A stretch of 64,000 nucleotides of DNA from Salticus scenicus (GCA_963930645.1 OZ005654.1:268686282-268750281); one strand, 5' to 3'. Shown: positions 11,477-23,735, numbered from the stretch's first letter. Program-made: numbers and translations. The notes: generated from the letters alone by a model not told the origin.

Positions 11477-12884
11477 ATATTACTCATTGAGTATTCCATC
11501 AAATTTTTAGCTAGTATTGTATTAAATGCTTTGATGCCTTTAACTACGAAGTGCAAAGGCTAAAAATTGAGGTAATGTTATTACAGGGTTGGTTTTTGAC
11601 GTCAAAAACTGGTTTAAACCATCAAAAACCATACGTGAGAAATGGAAACTATAATGTTAAATGATTTTATGGATATTTTTAAGTTGCAGTGTACTATATG
11701 AACTAACTTTCATTATCTATATATATATCTATATATATATATATATTTTTTTTTTCCTCAGAAAAAAGTTTTTATGTTAGGAAACATATCAATGTATCAT
11801 CTTATAGTGAGAGTGAACATTATAAATCTTCTTTTTTGTAAATTGTCTTAGAGCTATAAAAATTTGTATATATAGGTGGTAAATTATAGTAATACAATTA
11901 AATATATTAAAAATTCTTTAAAACTAGCTAAATAATAATTTTAAAAAAAATCTTTTTTTTTTTTTTTTTTTGAAAATTTTTAAATTTTTCCTGCTAATTT
12001 TTTTCTCTTCACTTTAGCATTATTATGGTTAATATATTAAATGTATTAGGTTATTACTTTGTGAATTAAATGATAGGTTAATTTTTAAAATTAGGTTAAA
12101 TGCTGAAATTTCAATGAAAATTTTTAGCAATCAAATGTATCTAAAAAAAAAAAAAAAAAAACTGGAGTGACTCCACTTGAAATTTTAATGTAATATTAAA
12201 TTTCAATGCATATAAATGCAAATTTTCACACCTTTATGGCAGTAATTTACAAAAGAGATATATACTGTCCATCATCACCTTAATTAAAAATAGAAATGCA
12301 TTATGTAATTCATATTAAAATTTAGTTCAACTAGTCATGCAATACCTCTAATTTTTAATCATACAACATTAAAGCATGCTATTGAATATAACCTAAAATG
12401 AAAGAACATAATGCATTATTTAATAGCACAGTAATTTCATTCATTGAGGTAAAATACTTACGGTATCTTTTAATTATCAACTTAAAATGCAATAAGTGGT
12501 TCACCTTAGAATATACAAATTCCTATATTTGAATTTTTGTTTTTTGTAAAGATAATAAATATCTGTTTTTTATACTTAAATAGAAATCATTAGCACTCAT
12601 AAGAAACAGATAATACGCTTCTAAGAATTATTTTTAACAATGGGAGACATATAAACTAAGGACTTTTTTTTTTATTACTCTAGATATGACTACTTCATTG
12701 TTAAAATATACCAAGAAATGTAAAATTTAAGGTTTTTGACATGGCAGTTTAAACTGTGGTTTAAACCATCAAAAACCTGCCAACCCTGATATTTATTAAA
12801 TTTAGTTTATTCCAGTTACTGCACTTCTGTCAAGCACTCTTTCAGTACTCAAAATCAAATTGAAAATAAATTTTGAAACAGATT
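11477..12884 (+). repeat. Dispersed repeat, copy 2, split by a TIR element
   Basis: Outer blocks 11477-11583 and 12789-12884 together match the repeat at 8415-8757. The intervening 1.2 kb is a separate TIR element. Confidence 0.65.
11584..12788. mobile_element. 1.2-kb non-autonomous TIR element
   Basis: The ends are CAGGGTTGG at 11584 and CCAACCCTG at 12780-12788. On both sides they continue into repeated ggtttaaacc and catcaaaaacc subterminal motifs. The paralogous copy at 8415-8757 lacks it, which supports insertion. No exact target duplication could be assigned in the AT-rich flanks. The interior has no recognisable coding sequence. Confidence 0.75.
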
Positions 12885-13097
12885 ATCATTAGTTATTGGT
12901 ATCAAACTCATTTTTTAAAAACCATTTTCATATTCAGAAAATTCAAAATAGTTAATTTAGTACTCATTTTCCAAAAATTGATTTTTTTAAATTTTTTCTA
13001 ATTTTTTTTTTTTTTTTAATAATTTCATTTTGCGGTTAAAAAAACCAATTTGTGTGAAAATTCGCATTTTTGAACTCAACCTCTAAAAAGTAATGAT

Positions 13098-14234
13098 ATC
13101 AGTACAAAAACCCTTAACGGGTTAAAAGTTTGTGACGCAGCTACTTCATAAGAATTTGAAATATGGGTCTTAAAAATAATGATATCAAATTTTAAGTGAC
13201 GCTTTTCTGTTAGTTAAAATATACATAGATTTTCTTATTTGATCATTTGCTTTTTTCTTTTATTTATATTTACAATGCAAACATAATATTTTTAACTTCA
13301 AGATAAGACAAATATATAAAATATACTCACTAAAGCTTTTTCATTTTCATTTCAATTTCAAAATAATAGTTTTAAAAGGAATGATATAAAAATTTCAGTG
13401 ACGCCTCGGTGTTATTTTAAAAGATTTGTTTTTAGATTCCATTAAAATTACTTTTGTTTTCTCTAATAAAGTACATTTACACATTGAAACAGTGTTTTTA
13501 AATTTCAAATAAACTGTCAAATAATCACACTTTCACTGAGTTTGCATTATAAATTGAAATTATTTATTTCAATAAATTGATTCGTCTTTTGTGTCACGCT
13601 ATCCAAAACTGCGAGTAAAATTTATGTAAATGTTACTTTGTATCATAGTATCCAACTAAGGGAGAATCTGTGCAAAGAGATAGTGTGATGCAAAGAAAAC
13701 ATTTGCACTAATTTTACTCGCAGTTTTGGATAGCGTGACGCAAAAGACGAATCAATTTATTGAAATAAATAATTTCAATTTATAATGCAAACTCAGTGAA
13801 AGTGTGATTATTTGACAGTTTATTTGAAATTTAAAAACACTGTTTCAATGTGTAAATGTACTTTATTAGAGAAAACAAAAGTAATTTTAATGGAATCTAA
13901 AAACAAATCTTTTAAAATAACACCGAGGCGTCACTGAAATTTTTATATCATTCCTTTTAAAACTATTATTTTGAAATTGAAATGAAAATGAAAAAGCTTT
14001 AGTGAGTATATTTTATATATTTGTCTTATCTTGAAGTTAAAAATATTATGTTTGCATTGTAAATATAAATAAAAGAAAAAAGCAAATGATCAAATAAGAA
14101 AATCTATGTATATTTTAACTAACAGAAAAGCGTCACTTAAAATTTGATATCATTATTTTTAAGACCCATATTTCAAATTCTTATGAAGTAGCTGCGTCAC
14201 AAACTTTTAACCCGTTAAGGGTTTTTGTACTGAT
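13098..14234. repeat. Near-perfect inverted repeat, two 525-bp arms
   Basis: The arms are 13098-13622 and 13710-14234, separated by an 87-bp spacer. Paired positions sum to 27332 at both the outer and inner ends, so the arms have no net length difference. I saw only single-base mismatches (for example gtgtcacg against gcgtcacg next to the spacer). Inside each arm a motif of the type aatgatat...gtgacgc occurs three times. A transcript would form a long hairpin. It may be a foldback transposon or a recent inverted duplication; no coding frame is seen. Confidence 0.93.
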
Positions 14235-14236
14235 CG

Positions 14237-14432
14237 CATATACTCGCGTATAAGTCGACCCCCAAAATCGGGAGGAAAACTTGTTTCGTACCAGTATTTT
14301 AATCTTGCTTTCTTTACTTTTATAATCACAAATTTAATCGTGATAAAATAAGGGAATAAATGCTGGTTCATAATATGTTGGTATTACCCAATTTTTTTCT
14401 TTGAATTTAGGGATCAACTTATACAGTAAATG
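14237..14432. mobile_element. Small TIR element abutting the inverted repeat
   Basis: An imperfect terminal inverted repeat pairs the left end (catatactcgcgtataagtc) with the right end (acttatacagtaaatg), about 196 bp apart. The right arm of the large inverted repeat ends 2 bp before it. No target duplication was assigned. Confidence 0.5.
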
Positions 14433-14471
14433 TTTACGAATACTCCATGTTAGAGTTAGGTCAATTTACTT

Positions 14472-15090
14472 GCCGGGGTGCGATTTGAAAAATTAATTTT
14501 AATAAACACCTTTAGAATCTCGAAAGTGTTTATTACATTGATAATCGTTGATAGAATACGCTCTCTATCAAATCGTATAACGTCAGTTATCTCTTTGTTT
14601 CCATACATAATCCAATGGTTAATGATTTGAATAAATAGAGTTAGATCCATGGCAACAAGATTAGAAAGGTACAGTGTACGTCAAATCTGTTGACTGTCAA
14701 ATTTACAGAGTGGAAACGTTGCAACGTTGACTCTAAAACGACCTTTTATTATTATTATTATTATTATTATTTATTTATTTATTTTAATACACTTACTTTA
14801 TTATAAACGACTTTTTTTGACGGGGTGCGATTTAAAAAATTAATTTTTATAAACACGGGTAAAAATTTCGAAAAGGTTTATGATACTGCTAATCGTTGAT
14901 GGAAATCAGTCTTTATCAAATTAAAGAAATATTATTTCTTTGTTGCCACATATAATCCAAAGATAACAAAGTTGATGAATCAGAGTTAGGTGCATGACTT
15001 CAAAGATTAGTACAGTGTATGCAAAGCCTGTTGACGTTCAAATTCCCAGGATGGAAATATTGCAACGTTTATTTTAAAGCGGTTTTGTTT
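14472..15090 (+). repeat. Diverged ~348-bp tandem duplication
   Basis: 14472-14745 and 14820-15090 align throughout: ggggtgcgattt, aaaaattaattttnataaacac, taatcgttgat, then cctgttgac-like and gttgcaacgtt-like blocks in the same order. They are separated by a (TTA)n/(TTTA)n microsatellite. No coding potential was recognised. Confidence 0.75.
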
Positions 15091-15280
15091 TGTTTTCGTT
15101 TACTTTGAAATTTTTTTTTAAAACATAGCAATTGTGTCCAGTTAACGTTAACAAAGTTTTTTAGGATATAAATTCTATAAATTATTCCATTATTATTTGC
15201 ACTTCATCTAAATTGTAACAATAATTGGTGCAGTGTTGCTACATTGATACACAGGTATGCATATAGAACTGTTGTATATG

Positions 15281-16896
15281 TTACCGATACCGTTAAAGTG
15301 TTTAATTCAGTTATTTCATAGAATAACTGGGTATTTTATGAAATAACTAGACAAGTCAGTTAAAGTATATATTATACACAAAATTTCATACTTTACCTAG
15401 TTATTCTATGAAATAACTAATGACAGACCGTTAAAGTGTAAAATAAACAAATTTAAAGTTATTTTATAAATTAATTGATCATAAAAACATGTACGCAAAG
15501 TGTACAGACGTTCACAATACTTGCTGCTGTAGTACAAAATTGTGCATATGTTTCAGATTCATGCATTTTGAGATAGGGGTATCCAGTGATGTTTTTTTTT
15601 TTTCATGTACGCAAAGCGTAAAGACGTTCGGAATACTGGCTGCTGCAGTACAGAATTGTGCATATGTTTCAGATTCATGCATTCTGAGATAGGGGTATCC
15701 AGCGATGTTTTTTTTTGTTTTGTTTCCAGACCTTCGATCGCAATACTGGCTGCTGCAGTACAGAATTGTGCATATTTTTCAGATTCATGCAATTTGAGAT
15801 AGGGATATCCAGTGACGTTTTTTTTTTTTTGTTTTCATGTACGCAAAGCGTACAGACGTGCGCAATACTGGCTGCTGCAATACAAAATTGTGCATATGTT
15901 TCAGATTCATGCATTTTAAGATAGGGGTATCCAGTGTTTTTTTTTTCATATACGCAAAGCGTACAGACCTTCGCAATACTGGCTGCTGGAGTACAGAATT
16001 GTGCATTTTTTTCAGATTCATGCAATTTGAGATAGGGATATCCAGTGATGTTTTTTTTTGTTGTTGTTGTTTTCATGTACGCAAAGCGTACAGACGTGCG
16101 CAATACTGGCTGCTGCAATACAAAATTGTGCATATGTTTCAGATTCATGCATTTTAAGATAGGGGTATCCAGTGTTTTTTTTTCATGTACGCAAAGCGTA
16201 CAGACCTTCGCAATACTGACTGCTGGAGTACAGAATTGTGCATTTTTTTCAGATTCATGCAATTTGAGATAGGGATATCCAGTGATGTTTTTTTTTTTGT
16301 TGTTGTTGTTTTCATGTGCGCAAAGCGTACAGATGTGCGTGATACTGGCTGCTGCATTACAAAATTTTGCATATTTTTGAATTTCATGCATTTTAAGTAA
16401 ATTTTTGTACTGCAACATCCAGTATCACGCACGTCTGTACGCTTTGCGTACATGAAACCCCCCAAAAAGCATCTCTGGATACCCCTATCTCAAAATGCAT
16501 AAATCTGAAACATATGCACAATTTCGTACTGCAGCAGCCAGTATTACGCACGTCTACACGATTTGCGTACATGAAAACAAACAACAACAAAAAAAAAATG
16601 GGTACTCCTATCTCAAAGGTCATGTGTCTGAAAAATATGCAAAATTTTGTGCTGAAGCACTGCTAAAATAACCGGTAAATGTGGTAAATATTGAATAATT
16701 AATCACATTCCCCAAAATTTAGCGTGGATTATGCATAATCATTTCATACTTTAACGATCAAGTAATCGTTATTCTATAGAATACCTAGTTAAATCGTGGA
16801 ATTCAATAATTTTATATACTTTAACTGACTTGTCTAGTTATTTCCTGAAATACCTAGTTATTCTATGAAATAACGGATTTCATACTTTAACGGTAA
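15281..16896. mobile_element. TIR element with satellite interior
   Basis: The left end (from 15281, ttaccg...ccgttaaagtg) and the right end (to 16896, catactttaacggtaa) are inverted repeats. They extend over at least 80 bp with gttatttcatagaataac and ctagacaagtcagttaaag motifs. Within each end the tatttc...gaataac module is itself repeated. The outside flanks also share gcata...tagaactg-tgtata on both sides, which may be a long or decayed target duplication. The interior is a tandem array described separately. There is no transposase. Confidence 0.75.
15489..16670. repeat. ~117-bp satellite array, inverted part-way
   Basis: Eight units run on the plus strand, starting near 15489, 15605, 15722, 15837, 15951, 16075, 16185 and 16313. 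After a switch near 16395-16405 about 2.3 units run in reverse (to about 16670). Each unit has a tacgcaaagcgtacag palindrome-like head, a gcaatactggctgctgca core, a cagattcatgca block and a t-rich linker. Units alternate between two types (gctgcaatac...catatg and gctggagtac...catttt), giving a ~235-bp higher-order repeat at 15837-16310. Long open frames on both strands arise from the repetition and should not be called genes. Confidence 0.9.
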
Positions 16897-19089
16897 TATA
16901 TGCATAGAGTATAATAGAACTGATGTATACATAGAGTTTGTATTTTTCTTTCTAAAGTTTCTCTCTTATTCTAGTAGAATATTTAAAGTCAGTGAATATT
17001 TTAATCGTAAATTACTTTTACTTCGAAAAGATTCCCTAATGTTAGTTGTGTTCTAGACGTGATGATTTACTAACATTATTTAAGTACCTGAGTGTTTTTT
17101 TCCTATTGTTTCATGTATTACAAACAATACATAAAAATTATATCATATATACTTTTTTAATTTTTAATAAGTTCTGAATAGCGACTGATGTTCAATTCAC
17201 CATTTGTAATAAGACTGACATTTTGTTATTGTGTATTATATGTATAAAGAATAACCAATTCCAAATTTGTCACGGCATGAAAATATTTTAAAATTTAATT
17301 TTTAACGAATTCGACACCCTATTAGGAAATAGGGAATTCGTGCAACCACCGTACAACACCATACCCCACCTTCAAATGATGCTAAATTTTTACTGTTGAT
17401 GTTCGTGCAATTACTAGAATTAATAATTTTTCTGTATGAAAAAACTATGAAAAATAAAACGCTGTCTAACGTAATTTTAGCAAAACTATGTTCTCAGTAA
17501 CAACATTCAGAGTACCCAAGATGTAAAGCTTAGTACCTTTTGAAAATGACATATTTCATGGGCTTAACATTTATAATTATATATATATTACTGTCGGCCT
17601 TGTGTTTAAGACATGAAGAGAGAGGAAATGAACCGTTCTCTATATAGGTTATTTGATCATTCTTGGATTTTCTACGCCGTGGTATTTTGATAGTGACTTC
17701 TCAAGATCTACAGCATTTATAATATTTATGTTCAAGAAAATATATCTGGACTTGTATAATTTTATTTTATGTAACTGTGTTACTACATTTTAAGACAATT
17801 TCGGTTATCAATTACTATGCAATTCTCGATTTTTAAAAGGCCTGACCTTGCTTTTAAATGTACATCTTCACGTATAGGGAAACCTGTATATGTTTTTTTT
17901 GCAATTATATACAAACATTATAAACATTATAGCTTTATTTTATTTTTTTTTATTTATAGTTATATTTCAAAAAAATATTTCCTTCACAATATCAAATTTA
18001 TTATTTTCAAGAAAATTATATTTTTTTATGAAAAAAAAAAAAAAAATCATCTCATATAATAGCAAATTTATACAAAAAATGTTTGTTTATATATTTAAAT
18101 AATAAAAGAAAAACTGGTAGTTTTCTCAAGTGTTCAAAATTGTAGTCAAATATAATTTAAAAATTTCTTAAACTCATAAAACATAATGCGCACATTTAGC
18201 ATAAGGTTTGCTTTTGAAAGTAAACAAAATTTCTATTATTTGTGAATATGAAAAAAATGTTTCCACAATAGTAATATATGTATATATATATATATATATA
18301 TATTTAAAGATTAACAGTTTACTGAAAAATATTATTATTATTATTATTTTATAAAGAAATAAACAATTTCTGATGAAATAAGATGAAGTAAATAAAAGTA
18401 GAATAAAGAATTTTGAGAATATTTTCTTCACAGTATAAGTTTATATATATATCATTTTGTAGTTTCTAAAAATTTGTATTGGAAAATATTTAGCATTTCT
18501 ATTAAAATCTTTAATATATTTGATGTTAAGTTTTTAGGTACACTTTTAACAATTAGTAGGTTTTAAAAATGCAAAAGTAAACATTTTATTATACTTTATT
18601 TGAAATTATGGAAATTTTGCCTATATCATTTAAATTTGTATTTGATTTTACTTTTAAATTAGTATATTGTGGCCACTAGAAGATTTTCTTCTATATTCTC
18701 CTACACAAATTCTCTCAGTACAAATAATTTAATAAAATAACTATTCATTAAAATTATCTTCATGATGAATTCAAACGATCCAAAAAAGGTCAGTTTTACT
18801 CTCTATATGACAGCTTCAAAAAAGAATACTATTTTCCCTAAGGTGTTATATCTATATATACTATGAAAAAAAATCGTAACTTTATTTTAAATTATTACAG
18901 GTGGATGATTCAATCCTTCATTTTAACACTACTGACGAGCTCTTTTGAAAGATACCCATAACGAAAATTTGCTTCCGTCAGTGGGAGGAATTCCAGCGAT
19001 GCCCCTACTTATACATTTTTTTTTCCAAGTTGACTATGTCTACTATAAATAACTCTTTTTAATTTCATAATAATTCTTTAAAAAAAATC
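16897..19089. other. AT-rich DNA with microsatellites
   Basis: A (TA)n run lies at 18274-18304 and several poly(A/T) tracts are present. A partial inverted motif (gaattcgacacc...aatagggaattcg) is visible near 17309-17340. No recognisable gene was seen. Confidence 0.5.
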
Positions 19090-19418
19090 TCTCTATGCAC
19101 ATTTGTAAGAAATTTATGTCCTATACCGCCACGTTAAAAATTTAGAAAAAGCTGGGTGGCAACGGTACTTTCACCAAAAGGTGATAATCACTAATGTACG
19201 TAAAGGTGCAATCACATATCAATTTGTGTAAAATTTTGTAGTAATTCGTAAAATACAATTACCAAAAAATTATGTCACACACACACACAAACAATTTCTT
19301 AAAATGGTCAGATTCGTTCCAGCCTTCTTTAAACGTATAAATCCATCGAAAACACCCGTGGTCAAAACTTTTTACGAAGTCAATACTTTACTCTATTAAT
19401 ATAGAAGAAAGTAAAAAT
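19090..19418 (+). repeat. Hairpin-ended dispersed repeat (type A)
   Basis: This shares with 49330-49858 and 50290-50797 the order gtcacacacacacaca, a cgtgttc-like block, cgtnnaaatccatcgaaaac, and a terminal hairpin followed by aaagtaaaa. The hairpin at 19384-19413 pairs ACTTT..TCTAT with ATAGA..AAAGT. It is a truncated and diverged copy. Confidence 0.65.
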
Positions 19419-21199
19419 GGTATATTTATTTTAAAGAAATAGGAATCATTGTTACTTTAATTGTAGGAAAAACTAATGAATATTTAAAAAATATTTTGAA
19501 GAAAAATCTAAAATAAGTAATGATTCCCGTGTCAGATTTAGAATCAGGATTTCAATTTCTTTTACATTACAAGTATTGTATAGTTACTAATTTTTTTAAT
19601 CAAATAATATTAACTACAATTACACCAAATACTTTTAATGCTTTGTATATTGTTTAACAAAAACGTGATATGATTCTTTAGAAGATTTCATGCAATATTT
19701 GTATGTAATACATCTGCTCCATAACACTTCTGACACTTTTGTAAATCCTCTTATTTACTGATTCACAAGGATCGAAATTAATAATTGTAATTTGTTCATT
19801 AGTATAGTTACTATGGTAAATTATATGCAACTATTTTGCAATTAACAAATCTCTTTTAAGTAAATGAGAAAAAAAACTTTTTGAAGCCTTATATATAAAT
19901 ATACATATATATATAAATCCCATTTTTCACTAACAACATATTATCTCGATTATAGTTTTTAATATGGTTAGAAAACTTAATCTTTTGTAAACTTTCCATT
20001 AAACAACGATATTTTACAACCCAAATTCATACATAAAAAAGTTTTGTTGTTAATTTAAACTTTTCTATAATTTAATTAAATGGTACTTAATATTTTCTCT
20101 TTAATCTGATAGTTTGTCATGCTAAACAAAAAAATACTGGTAATATTATTTGCATTAAAATCATTTGATTTATATATAAAATTAGAAATGCCTAGAATTT
20201 ATATTCTTCTTGATTGTTATTCTTTCCTAGGTATCAAAGTTGAAAACCCTACTTCCGAATGTCTTGATTTAAGTACAATGTAAATAGATATAATTTATCT
20301 GAAGATCACTCAGAAAAGAAGTTCATGATTGAGGCACATATGTGACAATCTCCAAATACTGAAAATAACGATTTTGACGATAGATTTTATGATATAGCTT
20401 AACAAATACAATAATCTTTTATTTATTTTGTGGTATAGAATTGTTCCAGTTAAAAGAAATAGAAGAGAAATATGTATTGACTTTATTCAGGAAATTTTAA
20501 AATTGTGTATTTAACAATTTAAATAAAATAGGCAAGTCAATTAAAAATTACTTACCAATTACTTAGCAATACTAAATTTGTAAGAATTTTAATCTTTTCA
20601 AGAATAACACTGTAGTTACATAAATACCCAGGAATTTAGTTTAGAATACTTAAAAAAGAAAAAAAAAAAGTTAAAATTTTACCTGCTTCAATATTTTGCA
20701 TTCTTGGTAATATATTGTAATACTGTAATAGTATATTACTTTTAAAAAGATGTTTTTCTATATATATTAAAAAAAAAAAAAATCTCATTTTTTTAATAAT
20801 AAAAAAGTAAATTGGTTAAAAAAATAAACATAAAAAAATATTTTATTATTATTAATTTTATTTTTGTTTGTTTGTTTAAGTAATTTTTATTAATTTTCGA
20901 AATTTGCATAATCAAATTCATAATTGATTAGTTTGGATGAAATTGCCATTTTAATGTAAAACAAAAATAATTTTACAAAGCAATAGATACAGATCAGAAG
21001 ACATGATAGACTACACAATAAATTACCGCAAATATAGTAGGTTGTGACTATGACAAAACCTTCTTCTACGACATTCTATAAATGTGTACTTATATACTTA
21101 TCTTAAAAATACTTATCTACTATTTAACATGAATAAGTGTGTAATCCTAGCTTCTCACAGTAAAGATTTTACATATGTACATTCGTTCATTTTTACCCA
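19419..21199. other. AT-rich DNA, no gene seen
   Basis: Poly(A/T) tracts and short TA runs only. One acceptor-like tract (ttctttcctag, ending 20230) precedes a short open stretch, but nothing else supports an exon. Confidence 0.5.
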
Positions 21200-21728
21200 A
21201 CAAATATTGAGACTCAGCTATATAAATAATGGCAGTTGGTGAGTAATATCAACGCCATCTGTCGACTGATAGATATCCAAATTAAGTCAACATTTATTTT
21301 CTATTTAACAATGATTATGTAGTATACGAAGTTCGTTGAATTTATGCGTCAAAGACTTTGATATATAGCACCTACACATTTTAAGAAATCGCTGCATGGC
21401 AGTGCACCTGTCACCGATCAAAAAAAAAAAAAATTAAATAAGCACAGTTCTTCACAATACTATTTTTAGGTAGCTTACTTTGTCAGTTATATGCAGTAAA
21501 TGGTGAGATGTGTAATTCCCTTAAGCGAGAAAAATCACAGCATAGCATGGTCACCTGTCGATCGATAACCACTCAAATTGAATGAACATAGGTTGTCATT
21601 ATGGTCTTGTCACACAATACGTTTTCTGCATTTATACACAATGGAAGCAGAGATATGGCCTTCACGTAGATGGAAGAAATCTTATAAAAGCAGCGCTGAC
21701 TTTTAAGAGGTCTGCTCTAAAAGTTATA

Positions 21729-21981
21729 CAGTCGAACCACGTTAACGTGAACACGCTTAACGTGGTTGTGGTTGTGGTTGGGTTTTACGTCGCACTAATG
21801 CTGCGCAGATGGACAATTCACGCTTAACGTGAATTACCTTTAACATGAACTGTTGCTACAATCCCTGTCAGAATGAAGATTAATTTAGCTGCATGAAGAT
21901 TAATTACTGATAGCATGAACTACTGATAACTTGAACAATATTTTTTGTAGCCTTGAGATTCACGCTAACAAGGTCCAACTG
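21729..21981. mobile_element. TA-flanked MITE (Tc1/mariner/pogo type)
   Basis: The terminal inverted repeat (CAGTCGAACCACGTTAACGTGA) is matched imperfectly at the right end (cacgctaacaaggtccaactg). TA dinucleotides flank it at 21727-21728 and 21982-21983. A SINE fragment is inserted inside. There is no coding capacity. Confidence 0.75.
21765..21818 (+). mobile_element. Truncated SINE-like copy with 13-bp target duplication
   Basis: A 54-bp insert carries the 5' part of the repeat family (ggttgggttttacgtcgcac...ctgcgcagatgg). It is flanked by CACGCTTAACGTG at 21752-21764 and 21819-21831. A duplication of this length indicates retrotransposition, and the copy is cut short at its far end. Confidence 0.8.
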
Positions 21982-22470
21982 TACATCAATTTTTATGAAT
22001 ATATATTTAAATATAGACTTTTATAAATTTTTTTTGTGAATTAGATTTTTAGCTTTAGTTGCTAGAAAAATTTTCTCACACACAGGCAGACAGACAGAGG
22101 GACATCCGCTTTATAAAAATTGTCAAATCGTGTACAGGTGTTGGTATAGGAATTAAGGCCAATTTATTGGCCAATGTTTTTTGGTCTGGGAAGAATGTCT
22201 TCCGAGGGGGTGTTTCTTAAGTGATCCTACTCAATATTTACACTGGTGTGTCAAAGAAAACCAAGAAACTTTTCAAACGGCTAGGTTGAGAAGGGTGACA
22301 TATGATAAAACCCGATACATCCCGTCTACCAGCTTCCAGGAGAGAACCCTTAGACCACTGGTGGGTCAATCGTGTACACTGCATCTAAAAAGTGTGGAAC
22401 AAAAACCGGAAATCAAAAATGTTTACGAATCTAATACTTTCGTTTATTAATATAAATATATAAGAGAAAG

Positions 22471-23212
22471 TAAATAAATAAATAAAAAATAATCAATGAT
22501 TTTTGCTCAATTAGTATTATTGTCTCTCTCTCGATCGCCATGCTAATCATGTATAAAAATATGAATAATAAAATAAGTAATTAATTATTATAAATATGAT
22601 GAAGAAAATAAAAAGTTTAGACAATCCAAATATGAAATTAAAATCAATAAATATAACTAAATTATGTTACATGAAAATTTACATAACAATAAATATAAAA
22701 ATATAAATATAAAAAAGATGAAAAATTCGTTAGTTTATAAATGATCTTCTGGTGAAAAAAAAGTTTTTCCATTAAATGCATTTTCTCCATTTTAATCAAA
22801 CTCTTGGATACAGTTATAAGCTTTACTAAAACTTTACTTTTCTTAAGATTTGTTGAAAATATTCTAAATAATTTCCTAGTATGCACATGTAAAAAATAAT
22901 AGTTAAATTAATACCATAAACTGGTATATATTTCGGGAAAAAATTACTTATATAGTTAACAAATGTTCAGAATTATTTTTGCTGCTTGTTACTCTTTTAT
23001 TGAGTGTCAAATTGAAAAGCTGACTATCCGAAAGTTTTAATTACTAATTGCGATGTAAATAGATATAATTTAATATATACTAAGTTCAATCAAACAAAAA
23101 TTCATAAATAAGGCACTTTTGTGTGCTAATAATTATAGCTAATTCCTACTGTCCTTTCAGAAACTTCTCTTTCTCCCTTACACTGACGAGCCTCCCTGAT
23201 GAAGACATCAGT

Positions 23213-23244
<32 letters not shown>

Positions 23245-23584
23245 GGGGGGGGTATTTCATTTTATTCATTGATAATATATTCCTATATTTAAGTTTTGCA
23301 TTTCCTTTTGCAGCAATTCTGCGCATTGGTATGCAATTCTCCTTTTTTGTTTTTCTTATCTTTAAACTCATAAATTGTTACAATAGTTACCGATATATAT
23401 ATTTATATATATCGTTGCAAGCTCCAAAATTTACAAGTTTAAAAAGCAATTATTATTCAGATATTGCAAATCGATTTTTGCTAATACTTTCATCGATCAA
23501 AGGAACTGCAACCTTTGAAGTGGCGTTTACATAATATATAATTTTCCCTAGGTATTATAGTATAAGCACACCTAATAACTAATA
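22471..23584. other. AT-rich DNA with long poly(T)-poly(G) tract
   Basis: An unusual T tract of about 29 bases followed by nine or more Gs lies near 23214-23252. No gene was recognised. Confidence 0.5.
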
Positions 23585-23735
23585 CAGGGTGTCGACAGTC
23601 AATATTTTTTCCCTGATTCTGCCACCAGCATGTTTATATAATAATCTCTTACTCGTGCAAATATACTACCAAAAATTCCGAAAGCAAAATTCTAGTGGAT
23701 GAATCATGGAAAATGTTTGGACTGTCGGCACCCTG
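23585..23735. mobile_element. 151-bp MITE, TA-flanked
   Basis: Terminal inverted repeats are CAGGGTGTCGACAGTC and GACTGTCGGCACCCTG (15 of 16 match). Flanks are taata on both sides, consistent with a TA duplication of the Tc1/mariner type, or a 5-bp duplication. There is no coding sequence. Confidence 0.82.

Larger units (their letters stand above)
21200..22470 (+). repeat. Hairpin-ended dispersed repeat (type A), with nested insertions
   Basis: The left part carries the repeated gccatctgtcgactgatag-like motif and the agatatggcctt motif that also occur at 49400-49620 and 50330-50580. The right part (22070-22470) carries cacacacaggcagacagac, a catcta-aaa block, aaaccggaaatcaaaa and a decayed terminal hairpin (actttc...gaaagt). 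It is interrupted by a TA-flanked MITE. Confidence 0.6.

Noticed and set aside
16045..16310. CRISPR-like array in the satellite
   Set aside because: Units are contiguous, long and themselves alternate; there are no unique spacers and the genome is eukaryotic.
15675..16418. 247-codon open frame on the minus strand
   Set aside because: It lies entirely in the ~117-bp satellite and reflects the unit length, not a gene.
18901..18948. Terminal coding exon after an attacag acceptor
   Set aside because: Sixteen codons after a weak polypyrimidine tract, with no partner exon; too short to support.
20231..20283. Terminal coding exon after ttctttcctag
   Set aside because: The acceptor looks good, but more than one frame is open over the short stretch and nothing links it to another exon.
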